Of a stretch of 28,167 nt of DNA, positions 16,204 to 23,019 are shown one piece after another (position 1 is the stretch's first letter; each line of letters opens with the position of its first letter). The stretch is from an uncultured Anaerolineales bacterium (GTDB lineage: Bacteria; Chloroflexota; Anaerolineae; Anaerolineales; UBA6663): NCBI GenBank assembly GCA_937952305.1, contig CALFZO010000009.1, positions 1 to 28,167 on the forward strand, read 5' to 3'. The notes beneath the pieces are model-generated. The model saw nothing but the letters and a program-made list of their open reading frames with translations, was not told the DNA's origin and did not search any database. The position numbers and the translations under genes were made by a program.

Positions 16204-16632
16204 ATGCTTCGGCGACAGATCCTGGTCATCGACGACGACCCGTATGTCCTCCAGATTCTGAAACTCTGCCTCGCCACCATGGGCGATTTTGTGATCCAGT
16301 ACGCGCCCGACGGGCCGCGCGGCCTGCGCCTGGCCGGCAGCAGCCGCCCGGACCTCATCCTGCTGGACTACGATCTGCCCGGCCTGGATGGCTTGGAGAC
16401 CCTCGAACGGCTGCGCGGCGAAGCCCATCTGGGGGCGACTCCGATCGTGGCGATGACGGGCGCCCTGCGCCTCTCACCGCGCTGCCGTGAGCTGATCGCG
16501 CGCTGCGACGGCTACATCGCCAAACCCTTTGAGTTTGAGCAACTGCGGCACAGCGTCTTGAAAATGCTGACGCGCCCGCCGGCCCAGTCCGCGGCCCCGG
16601 ACTGGGCCGAACCCTTGCCTCAGGGGGCCTGA
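16204..16632 (+). CDS. Single-domain response regulator (CheY-like receiver)
   Basis: Receiver-only protein of 142 residues. The acidic pocket is Asp10-Asp12 (VIDDDP), the phosphoacceptor is Asp55 (LLDYDLPGLDG), and the switch residues are Thr85 (AMTGA) and Lys107 (AKPFE). No DNA-binding or enzymatic output domain follows; about 20 Pro/Ala-rich residues end the protein. GGAAGG lies 7 bases before the ATG. It probably acts by protein contact, or passes phosphate in a relay. No histidine kinase is in the window. It stands divergent to the redox operon and converges on the SulP gene with 17 bases between stops. A link to either neighbour is possible but unproven. Confidence 0.92.
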   Translation: MLRRQILVIDDDPYVLQILKLCLATMGDFVIQYAPDGPRGLRLAGSSRPDLILLDYDLPGLDGLETLERLRGEAHLGATPIVAMTGALRLSPRCRELIARCDGYIAKPFEFEQLRHSVLKMLTRPPAQSAAPDWAEPLPQGA

Positions 16633-16649
16633 CCGGCTGGGCCGGGAGC

Positions 16650-18836
16650 TCAGATGTCCACGGCCGACAACAGCCGGGCGGCCTCCCACGCCAGCATCCC
16701 GCCCTGCAAGGCCCAGACCTCGGTATAGCCGCGCTGCCGGAAGTGCGCGGCCGCCCGCGCCGCCCGCCGCCCGCTGCGACAGACGAACACCACCGGCCGC
16801 TCGCGCGGCACCGGTTCCGCGCCGCTTAACAGACGTGGCAGCGGGATCAGCAGCGCCTCCGGCACATGGCCCTGGGCGAACTCGCGCGGCTCCCGCACAT
16901 CGATGATCAACGTCCCCTCGCCGCGCCGCAGCGCGTCCCAGACCTCGCGCGGCGCCCGATAGAGGCCGGCCTCCTCGGACAGCGCCTCCGGCAGGCGCAG
17001 ATCCGCGCCATGCAGCTGCTTGGGCAGATTCTGGCACTCCTTAAACGCGCGCACCGGACACTCGTAGATGCACACGGCCGGGTCCAACACTTTGTAGAAC
17101 AGCCGCGCCAGCGCGCTGCCGTCGCCGATCAGGAAGTGGTCACGGCCGAGATAGTCGAAGAAACCGCTGGTCCGCATCACGTCCCAGACCGGCTCCCGAA
17201 AGCGCGACAGGTAGACGTCGCCGCCGCGCTCCCGGTACAGGCGCACGATGCCCTCCAGCATGTGCACGCCGCTGATGTCCAGATGCTGCACGCCGTTCAT
17301 GCGCAGCAGCAGGAAACGCTGCTCGCTGTGGCGTTCCTGGTTCTGGCGCAAGTATTCGTCGACGTGGTGGGCGGCGCCAAAGTAAAGGTCGCCCTGCACC
17401 TCGACGATGGTGAGCTGCGGGCAGAGCGGCTTGTGCGGCTGGTGCTCCAGGTGCGCGAACTGGTCGTCCGGCAGCACGGTGCGCACGCGCGGCGTGCTCG
17501 TCTGCAGCAGGTAGTAGGCCAATGACATCAGGATGCCGGTCAACACCGCAAACTGCAGCGGCAGCAGCAGCGTGGCCAGAAACGTCGTCAGCATGATCAG
17601 CCGGTCGCCGGGGGCGCTGCGCCAGATGCGCCCGATCTCGCGCCGGTCGATCAGGCCGACGGCGGAGACGGTGACCACGCCGGCCAGGGCCGCCAACGGG
17701 ATGTAGGCGGCCAGCGGCGCCAGCACCAGCAACACCACCAGCCCGAGCAAACCCGAAAAGACGCCGGCCACCGCGCTGCGCGCCCCGGCCTCGGCGTTGA
17801 CGGCCGAGCGCGTGAACGAGCCGCACACCGGGAAGCCGGAGAAGAACCCGCAGGCCAGGTTGGCCAGACCCTGGCCCACAAATTCCTGGTTGCTGTCCAG
17901 GCGCTGGCCGGTGCGGGCGGCCAGGCTGCGCGTGATAGACAGGGCCTCCACCAGGCCGATGGCTGAGATCGCCAGCGCCCCTGTCGACAGCTGACCGATC
18001 AGCGCCAGGTCCAGGACCGGCGGCACCTTCAGCGGCGGCAGGTGGCGCGGTAGTTCGCCGACCACGGCGACGCCCTGTCCGTCCAGCCCCACCACCGCCA
18101 CGATCAAGGCCGCCGTCACCATGGCGATCAGGGCCACCGGCAGCTTGCGGTTGAGCCGGCGCAGCCCCACCATCAGGCCGATGACCACCAGGCTCAGGAC
18201 GGCGCTCGGGACGTGCAGCGTCCCCAGGTGCGCCACAATCAGGGCCACGGTCTCGCCCAGCCCCGGCACCGACGGGATCGCCAGGCGCAGCAGGTGGCGG
18301 GCCTGGTTGATCAGGATCAGCAGACCGGCGCCGGCCGTGAAGCCCACGATAACCGAATCCGACACGAAGTTCACGAGCACGCCCAGGCGCGCCAGGCCCA
18401 TCAGCAGGCGCGCGCCGCCCACCATCACGGCCAGCAAGGCCGCCGCCGTGATGTACTCGGGCGTGCCCGGCAGCGCCACGCCGAGCAGGGTCGCCAGAAT
18501 GAGCAGCGAGGTGGTGTTGGTGGGTCCGGTGGCCAACTGGTTGGACGAGCCCCACAGGCCGCCGACCACGGCGCCGACGATGGCCGCGTACAGGCCCACC
18601 TCGGCTGGCAGCTCCGAGATCAGCGCGTAAGCCATGGCCTGCGGCAGCGCGATGACGGTGACGGTGAGGCCGGCCACGAAGTCTGGCCACAGGTCGGCGC
18701 GCCGGTACGCGCGCAGGATAGTCAGCGGGCGCAGGAAGAAGCCGGACGTGACGCGCGCCTGCGCGGCCAGCCAGGTGCCGGCCTGCCGCCAGCGCGGCGT
18801 CAGAGGGAGCGGGGCGAAGCCCTCCGCAGTCGTCAT
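16650..18836 (-). CDS. SulP-family anion transporter fused to STAS and rhodanese domains
   Basis: Membrane anion transporter of 728 residues. The N-terminal about 430 residues hold the SulP core (ALPQAMAYALISELPAEVGLY, then a run of hydrophobic helices). A STAS domain follows (about 440-580, with MNGVQHLDISGVHMLEG). A Cys-containing linker (CIYECPVRAFKEC, around 595) leads to a C-terminal rhodanese domain (about 627-728) with catalytic Cys686 in VFVCRSGRR. SulP proteins move sulfate, bicarbonate or related anions; a rhodanese fusion suggests sulfur handling, though bicarbonate carriers also show such fusions. I chose the ATG at 18836: a longer open frame runs upstream but a promoter and a short upstream frame lie in it. 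The ATG lacks a clear ribosome site and overlaps the stop of that upstream frame. Confidence 0.92.
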   Translation of the reverse strand: MTTAEGFAPLPLTPRWRQAGTWLAAQARVTSGFFLRPLTILRAYRRADLWPDFVAGLTVTVIALPQAMAYALISELPAEVGLYAAIVGAVVGGLWGSSNQLATGPTNTTSLLILATLLGVALPGTPEYITAAALLAVMVGGARLLMGLARLGVLVNFVSDSVIVGFTAGAGLLILINQARHLLRLAIPSVPGLGETVALIVAHLGTLHVPSAVLSLVVIGLMVGLRRLNRKLPVALIAMVTAALIVAVVGLDGQGVAVVGELPRHLPPLKVPPVLDLALIGQLSTGALAISAIGLVEALSITRSLAARTGQRLDSNQEFVGQGLANLACGFFSGFPVCGSFTRSAVNAEAGARSAVAGVFSGLLGLVVLLVLAPLAAYIPLAALAGVVTVSAVGLIDRREIGRIWRSAPGDRLIMLTTFLATLLLPLQFAVLTGILMSLAYYLLQTSTPRVRTVLPDDQFAHLEHQPHKPLCPQLTIVEVQGDLYFGAAHHVDEYLRQNQERHSEQRFLLLRMNGVQHLDISGVHMLEGIVRLYRERGGDVYLSRFREPVWDVMRTSGFFDYLGRDHFLIGDGSALARLFYKVLDPAVCIYECPVRAFKECQNLPKQLHGADLRLPEALSEEAGLYRAPREVWDALRRGEGTLIIDVREPREFAQGHVPEALLIPLPRLLSGAEPVPRERPVVFVCRSGRRAARAAAHFRQRGYTEVWALQGGMLAWEAARLLSAVDI

Positions 18837-18877
18837 CGCCGTAGCCCGTCCAGGCGGCGGCAGGATTGGGGGCGCAC
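18833..18877 (-). CDS. 14-codon upstream reading frame, coupled to SulP gene
   Basis: A GTG at 18877 sits 5 bases after a strong GGAGGT (18888-18883). The frame runs 14 codons, includes one Cys codon, and ends with a TGA that overlaps the SulP ATG (ATGA). The SulP start has no good ribosome site of its own, so ribosomes finishing this frame may re-initiate on it. It is too short for homology; support is the ribosome site and overlap only. Confidence 0.4.
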   Translation of the reverse strand: MRPQSCRRLDGLRR

Positions 18878-18916
18878 GATCGACCTCCGAAGGTGGGGGC
18901 AGCAGCGGACGCTTAG

Positions 18917-18946
18917 ATTCTAGGCTGGAGGGGCCGTTTCGCACAA
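18917..18946 (-). promoter_or_regulatory. Candidate promoter of the SulP gene
   Basis: On the minus strand TTGTGC (18946-18941) and TAGAAT (18922-18917) are 18 bases apart, a fair sigma-70 match. Predicted start near 18910, upstream of the short coupled frame. Confidence 0.4.
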
Positions 18947-19238
18947 ATCGCCCAGCGCTGGCCGGCCGCTCCGGGCCGCGCAGCCGCGCCACTCTCCGGA
19001 AATGGGCGTCGGCCTGCGGGTGAGGGGGGCACCCGAAGGCCGACAGGCTTAGTATAGGCCCGACCATAGTTGGGAGCGATAGCGATGGTTGAAAAACGCC
19101 AAACCAGCTTGAGCCGCAACCTGGCCAAGCGGCCGAGCCCGGCCTCCGCCGCCCGGCTGAGCACCTGTCTAGCCTCAAGACTGATGCCCGGCGGCACGGC
19201 TTTGGCTAGGCTGAGAGGCGTGAAAGAGGAGGTTGGCG
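18947..19238. other. Intergenic region upstream of the PA14 gene
   Basis: This part of the divergent spacer between the SulP and PA14 genes has no supported gene. It must contain the promoter of the PA14 gene, but no good -35/-10 pair was found. An AGGAGG ribosome site (19227-19232) lies at its right end. Confidence 0.5.
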
Positions 19239-20969
19239 ATGTTGTCGACAAACGGGCAGGCTCGCTGGATGCTGGCATTTCTCGCCCTGGCCCTCGGTCT
19301 CGCGCTGGCGGCGCCGCTCAGCCCAGTCCGCGCGGCGACGCCCGGGGTGGCTTATGTGGCCACGGGCCTGCTCAACCTGCGCGCCGGCCCCGGCACCACG
19401 CACGCCGTGGTCGCGCAGTTGGGTGACGGCCAGGCCGTGACGCTGTTGGGCCGCAACTTCGATGGGACCTGGCTGGAGGCGCGCACGCCGGCCGGGCAGA
19501 CGGGCTGGCTCAGCACGCGCTACCTGGTGACCGAGACCGCCATCAACGACCTGGCCGTGACCGATGGTTCCACCACGCTGGCCAGGGGCTATGCCATCAA
19601 CCTGATTGCGTTGCGCGAAGGTCCCGGCCTGAGCTTCGCTCAGCTGCGCTATCTGCCGCGCAACGGCGAGGTCCGGCTGATGGGCCGCAACCTCAATGGG
19701 CGCTGGGTGTGGGTGCGGCTGCCAGACGGCGCCGAAGGCTGGGTGGAGGCCCGCGCCCTCAAGACCAGCGTGCCCGTGGATGGCCTGGCCCTCAGCGACG
19801 ACCGCTTCCCCGGCTCGCCGCCGCCGGCCGTCATCGTCAACTGGCGCGGCGAGTACTTCTCCAACCGCGACCTGGCCGGCAGCCCGGCCCTGGTGCGTGA
19901 CGACGCCTTCCTGGATTTCAACTGGGGCGCTGGAGCGCCCGCGCCCGGCCTGCCCGCCGACGACTTCTCGGCTCGCTGGACCCGCACCCTGACGCTCGAA
20001 GGCGGCCGCTACCGCTTCCGTGCCGCCGCCGATGACGGCGTGCGCGTGTTCGTCGACGGCAGCCTGGTGATCGACGGCTGGCAGGAGGCCAGACTGCGCG
20101 AGCTGACGGCCGATGTAGTGTTGGCCGCCGGCGCACACAGCGTCCGTGTCGATTACTTCGAGCGCGGCGGCGAGGCGGCGGCCCGTCTGAGTTGGGAGCG
20201 CCTGGATAGCTTCCCGGATTGGCGCGCCGACTATTTCGCCAACGGCACCCTCAGCGGCGGCCCGACCGTGACCCGCAATGACGTGACCCTGGACTTCAAC
20301 TGGGGCCTGGGCGCGCCGGACTCGCGTTTGCCGGCCGATGGGTTCTCGGCGCGCTGGCAGCGCAGCCTGGAGTTGGAGGCCGCCACGTATCGGTTCCGCC
20401 TGGCGGTGGACGACGGCGCCCGGCTCTGGGTGGACGACCGGCTCATCATCGACGAGTGGCGCGGCGGCGGCGTGCGCGAAGCGACCGGCGAAGTGGCGTT
20501 GGCGGCCGGCACGCACCGGCTGCGCGTAGAGTACTTCGAGGCGACGTTGGACGCGCGCCTGCGCCTGACCTGGGAGAAGAGCGGCCCGCCCGTCTACACG
20601 GACTGGAAGGGCGAGTACTTCGCCAACCCGGACCTGAACGGCGCGCCGATCCTCACTCGCAACGATGTGCGCCTGGACTTCAACTGGGGAGCGGCGCCGC
20701 CGGCGGCCAAAGTGCCGGCCGACCTGTACTCGGTGCGTTGGAGCCGCACGCTGAACTTCGAGGCAGGCTCGTACCGGTTCTATGCCGAAGCCGACGACGG
20801 CGTGCGGGTCCTGATCGATGGCCAGCCGGTCATCAACCAGTGGCATGAGAGCGATGGCGGCCAGTATTTCGCCGACCTGACCCTGGCGCCGGGGCAGCAC
20901 GCGGTCGTAGTGGAGTACTACGAGCGCTATCACGGAGCGCTGCTGCACGTATGGTGGACCGGGCCGTAA
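19239..20969 (+). CDS. Secreted protein with two SH3-like and three PA14 domains
   Basis: Exported protein of 576 residues. A signal peptide covers about residues 1-33 (hydrophobic core MLAFLALALGLALA, then VRAA). Two bacterial SH3-like domains follow (about 36-100 with LNLRAGPGT and GWLSTRYL; 110-175 with IALREGPG and GWVEARAL). Three PA14 domains run from about 205 to the end, each with a YFxN start, an LDFNWG motif, a SxRW strand and a VDYFE/VEYFE/VEYYE near its end. PA14 domains often bind carbohydrate and SH3-like domains bind peptidoglycan, so a cell-envelope role is likely; no enzyme domain is present. ATG at 19239 has AGGAGG 6 bases upstream. It is followed by a terminator and is probably transcribed alone. 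Such SH3-PA14 proteins are frequent in Chloroflexota. Confidence 0.93.
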   Translation: MLSTNGQARWMLAFLALALGLALAAPLSPVRAATPGVAYVATGLLNLRAGPGTTHAVVAQLGDGQAVTLLGRNFDGTWLEARTPAGQTGWLSTRYLVTETAINDLAVTDGSTTLARGYAINLIALREGPGLSFAQLRYLPRNGEVRLMGRNLNGRWVWVRLPDGAEGWVEARALKTSVPVDGLALSDDRFPGSPPPAVIVNWRGEYFSNRDLAGSPALVRDDAFLDFNWGAGAPAPGLPADDFSARWTRTLTLEGGRYRFRAAADDGVRVFVDGSLVIDGWQEARLRELTADVVLAAGAHSVRVDYFERGGEAAARLSWERLDSFPDWRADYFANGTLSGGPTVTRNDVTLDFNWGLGAPDSRLPADGFSARWQRSLELEAATYRFRLAVDDGARLWVDDRLIIDEWRGGGVREATGEVALAAGTHRLRVEYFEATLDARLRLTWEKSGPPVYTDWKGEYFANPDLNGAPILTRNDVRLDFNWGAAPPAAKVPADLYSVRWSRTLNFEAGSYRFYAEADDGVRVLIDGQPVINQWHESDGGQYFADLTLAPGQHAVVVEYYERYHGALLHVWWTGP

Positions 20970-20998
20970 CGCCTGGCCGTCCGAATTCTTAATGTATC

Positions 20999-21036
20999 GG
21001 CCCGCCTCGCACAGGTTCTTGCGAGGCGGGCCTTTA
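20999..21036 (+). terminator. Intrinsic terminator after the PA14 gene
   Basis: 12-bp perfect stem (20999-21010 against 21021-21032) with a 10-base loop, followed by tttat. The T-run is short but the stem is strong and well placed 30 bases past the stop. Confidence 0.7.
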
Positions 21037-21077
21037 TGGTCAGGTATTTGCCTCTTTCACACTGGCGAGGCCGGCCC

Positions 21078-21083
21078 TACAAT
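21078..21083 (+). promoter_or_regulatory. Candidate -10 box for the metallothionein-like gene
   Basis: TACAAT in GC-rich DNA, predicted start near 21090, leader about 75 bases. The -35 position (TTTCAC, 17 bases upstream) is a poor match, as would be expected if an activator or metal-sensing regulator were involved. Confidence 0.3.
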
Positions 21084-21164
21084 GAAACCAGACCCGTAGC
21101 GCGAGTCCCTGGGCAAGAGACCAGCGGCCGAGGCCGGGCAGCCGGTGTCGGCCAGGAGGTTGCC

Positions 21165-21371
21165 ATGACTCACGAGGCAGAACAGGTCTGGTGCGTCCGG
21201 TGCGGCGCCGAGATCGACTGCGCGCCTGTCGCCATCGATGGGCGCCTGTACTGCTGCGCGGATTGCGCCGCCGGCCGGCCCTGCGAGTGCGGGGAGCGCA
21301 TGGGCCTGGGCGACGAACGCCGCGGCGCGCGCACTGCCGCGGATCGGGACAGCGTCCTAGCCGGCGGCTGA
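21165..21371 (+). CDS. Small cysteine-rich, metallothionein-like protein
   Basis: A 68-residue cytoplasmic protein with eight Cys (10, 13, 19, 30, 31, 34, 40, 42). CVRCGAEID followed by a strand and then YCCADCAAG matches the layout of bacterial metallothioneins of the SmtA/BmtA type, where YCCEACA is the hallmark, and PCEC adds the late cysteines. Such proteins bind and buffer zinc, cadmium or copper. The C-terminal 25 residues are polar and Cys-free. An ideal AGGAGG lies 5 bases before the ATG; the open frame upstream of it is not used. It converges with the asparaginase gene, 19 bases apart. A zinc-ribbon-like protein is the main alternative; metal binding is very likely either way. Confidence 0.75.
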   Translation: MTHEAEQVWCVRCGAEIDCAPVAIDGRLYCCADCAAGRPCECGERMGLGDERRGARTAADRDSVLAGG

Positions 21372-21390
21372 GCCCGCGCCCGTTGGCGGT

Positions 21391-22437
21391 TCAACCGGAG
21401 GGGGCCTCACCGGGGCGGGCCTCGGTTAGTTCGCCGCGCAGATCGCGCTGCAGGTCGGCCACGATCTCAGCGCGCGTCCGCCCGGTGCCCAGCAGCCAGT
21501 ACAGCTTGGTCAGGGCGGCCTCAGTGGTGAGGTCCAGCCCGCTGACGACGCCGGCCTCCGCCAGCCAGGCCCCGGCCGAGTAACTGCCCAGGCTGACCGT
21601 CCCGCGCCAGCACTGGGTGCAGTCCACGATGACCACGCCGCGCGCCGAAGCTGCCGCGAGGACGCGCTGCAGTTCGGCCTCCCGGTCCGGCACGGTCCCC
21701 ACCCCATACGCCTCCAACACCAACCCCTCCAGCGGCGGCTCCAGCAGGGCCCGCGCCATCGCCGCCGTCAGCCCCGGAAAGACCTTGAGCACACCCACAC
21801 TCGCGTCGCGCGTGTGCTCCACCCGCAGCGGCGTCTCGGCCGGCGGGCGCGGGCGGACCAGCGGCCAGTTGATCTCCATGCGGATGCCGCCGATGCCCAG
21901 CGGCGGGTGGTTGGGCGATTCAAAGGCGCTCAGCCCGGTGGCGCTGGCCTTGACGGTGCGGCAGCCGCGCAGCAGCCGGTCGCCAAAGTAGACGCACACT
22001 TCCGGGATCGGATCGTGGGCCGCGATCAGCAGCGCGTTGACCAGGTTCTCGATCGCGTCACTGCGCACTTCGTCCAGCGGAATCTGTGAACCGGTGAAGA
22101 CCACGGGCTTGCCCAAGCCATCCAGCAGGAAGGCGGCCGCCGACGCCGAGTAGGCCATCGTATCCGTGCCGTGCAGGACCACGAAACCGGCGTAATCGGC
22201 GTGGCGGTCCGCCACCGCGCGTGCAATCGTCACCCAATCGGCCGGGAGCATGTTGGCCGAATCCAGCAAGGGCTCAAACTCAATCAGGTCGTAATCCGGC
22301 AGGGCGGGGCTTTGCAGCGTACTGATGGCGGCCACCTGGGCGGCCAGGTAGCCGGGGGCGGGCGCGTAGCCGTGCGGCGTGCGCCGCATGCCGATCGTGC
22401 CGCCGGTGTACAGGATGCAGAGGCGCCGGGTGCTCAT
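21391..22437 (-). CDS. ansA: Type I L-asparaginase
   Basis: Cytoplasmic asparaginase (asparagine to aspartate and ammonia), 348 residues. Catalytic Thr14 is in YTGGTIG and the second triad Thr91-Asp92 in LHGTDTMAY, at the same positions as E. coli AnsA; SQIPLDEVRSD and VYFGDRLLRGCR are further family blocks. There is no signal peptide, which separates it from periplasmic type II enzymes. ATG at 22437 is preferred over a TTG at 22446, because a strong promoter places the transcript start within two bases of the ATG and overlaps the TTG. No ribosome site precedes the ATG, consistent with leaderless translation. It is divergent from the DsrE-like gene and monocistronic as far as can be seen. Confidence 0.93.
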   Translation of the reverse strand: MSTRRLCILYTGGTIGMRRTPHGYAPAPGYLAAQVAAISTLQSPALPDYDLIEFEPLLDSANMLPADWVTIARAVADRHADYAGFVVLHGTDTMAYSASAAAFLLDGLGKPVVFTGSQIPLDEVRSDAIENLVNALLIAAHDPIPEVCVYFGDRLLRGCRTVKASATGLSAFESPNHPPLGIGGIRMEINWPLVRPRPPAETPLRVEHTRDASVGVLKVFPGLTAAMARALLEPPLEGLVLEAYGVGTVPDREAELQRVLAAASARGVVIVDCTQCWRGTVSLGSYSAGAWLAEAGVVSGLDLTTEAALTKLYWLLGTGRTRAEIVADLQRDLRGELTEARPGEAPSG

Positions 22438-22445
22438 GACGCCCA

Positions 22446-22474
22446 AAGATAACGTTGGACGCAGCCGGCGTCAA
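22446..22474 (-). promoter_or_regulatory. Strong promoter giving leaderless ansA mRNA
   Basis: On the minus strand TTGACG (22474-22469), 17-base spacer, TATCTT (22451-22446). Counting 7 bases from the -10 places the start at about 22439, so the ATG at 22437 is at or within two bases of the 5' end. Confidence 0.65.
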
Positions 22475-22498
22475 ACGCTGAACCCGGGGGAGAGCTTA

Positions 22499-22507
22499 TG
22501 GGATAAT
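22499..22507 (+). promoter_or_regulatory. Extended -10 promoter for the DsrE-like gene
   Basis: TGGGATAAT, an extended -10 (TGn before GATAAT), with no clear -35. Predicted start near 22514, leader about 38 bases containing AAGGAG at 22537-22542. Confidence 0.4.
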
Positions 22508-22551
22508 GCCGCACTCGGCCCGTTCTTTCATCGCTCAAGGAGTCGCTGCTC

Positions 22552-22953
22552 ATGAAAGTCGCCTACGTGTTCACGTCGCCGCGCGCGGCCAGCTACAAGC
22601 TGGGCCAGATGATCCTGCCGCAGCTGGAAGCTGGGACTCACCGCGTCCAGGTGGTGGGGATGTTCTTCTTTGACGACAACGTCTTCGTGCTGCGCCAGGG
22701 TGACCCCCTCGGGGAACGCCTGGCGAAGGTGGCCGCCCAGACCGGCATGCTGCTGATGATGTGCGATATGTGCGCGCTGGAGCGCCATCTGGCCGAGGGC
22801 GAGCCGCGCTGGTGCGACGCCTCCGGCCAGGGCCGCACCGAGCCCGGCGAGTGCCGGGTGAGCGGCACGGTCGCGGGCGTGACGGTGGGCTGCTTCCCAG
22901 ACCTGTACGAGGCGCTGGGCGGCAACCCGCCGGATCAGGTCATCTCGCTCTGA
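22552..22953 (+). CDS. DsrE-like (SaoD-type) protein
   Basis: Small cytoplasmic protein of 133 residues with a DsrE/TusD-like beginning (MKVAYVFTSP, then a helix and a strand VQVVGMFFFDDNVFVL) and a cysteine-bearing middle: Cys71 and Cys74 in MMCDMCALE, then Cys88, Cys101 and Cys114 (VGCFPDLYEAL). DsrE-family proteins hold persulfide sulfur on a Cys and pass it between partners. The double CxxC-like pair is characteristic of a subgroup annotated SaoD/DsrE. No dsr, tus or sox partner is adjacent. AAGGAG lies 9 bases before the ATG. A strong terminator follows, so it is a single-gene unit. Role inferred: sulfur relay or redox sensing; partner unknown. Confidence 0.8.
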   Translation: MKVAYVFTSPRAASYKLGQMILPQLEAGTHRVQVVGMFFFDDNVFVLRQGDPLGERLAKVAAQTGMLLMMCDMCALERHLAEGEPRWCDASGQGRTEPGECRVSGTVAGVTVGCFPDLYEALGGNPPDQVISL

Positions 22954-22977
22954 GCCGTTGCGTCGGCGGGCCCGTAT

Positions 22978-23009
22978 CCGGCCACCGTGCGGTGGCCGGT
23001 TTTCTTTTT
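22978..23009 (+). terminator. Intrinsic terminator after the DsrE-like gene
   Basis: Perfect 10-bp arms (22978-22987 and 22990-22999) around a 2-base centre, followed directly by ttttcttttt. Textbook rho-independent terminator on the plus strand, sitting before the convergent ABC operon. Confidence 0.92.
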
Positions 23010-23019
23010 GGGCCGGCCA

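Noticed and set aside
18837..19178. N-terminal extension of the SulP protein by 114 residues
   Set aside because: The extension is Pro/Arg/Ser-rich, contains a promoter-like TAGAAT and the coupled short frame, and family members start near the chosen ATG.
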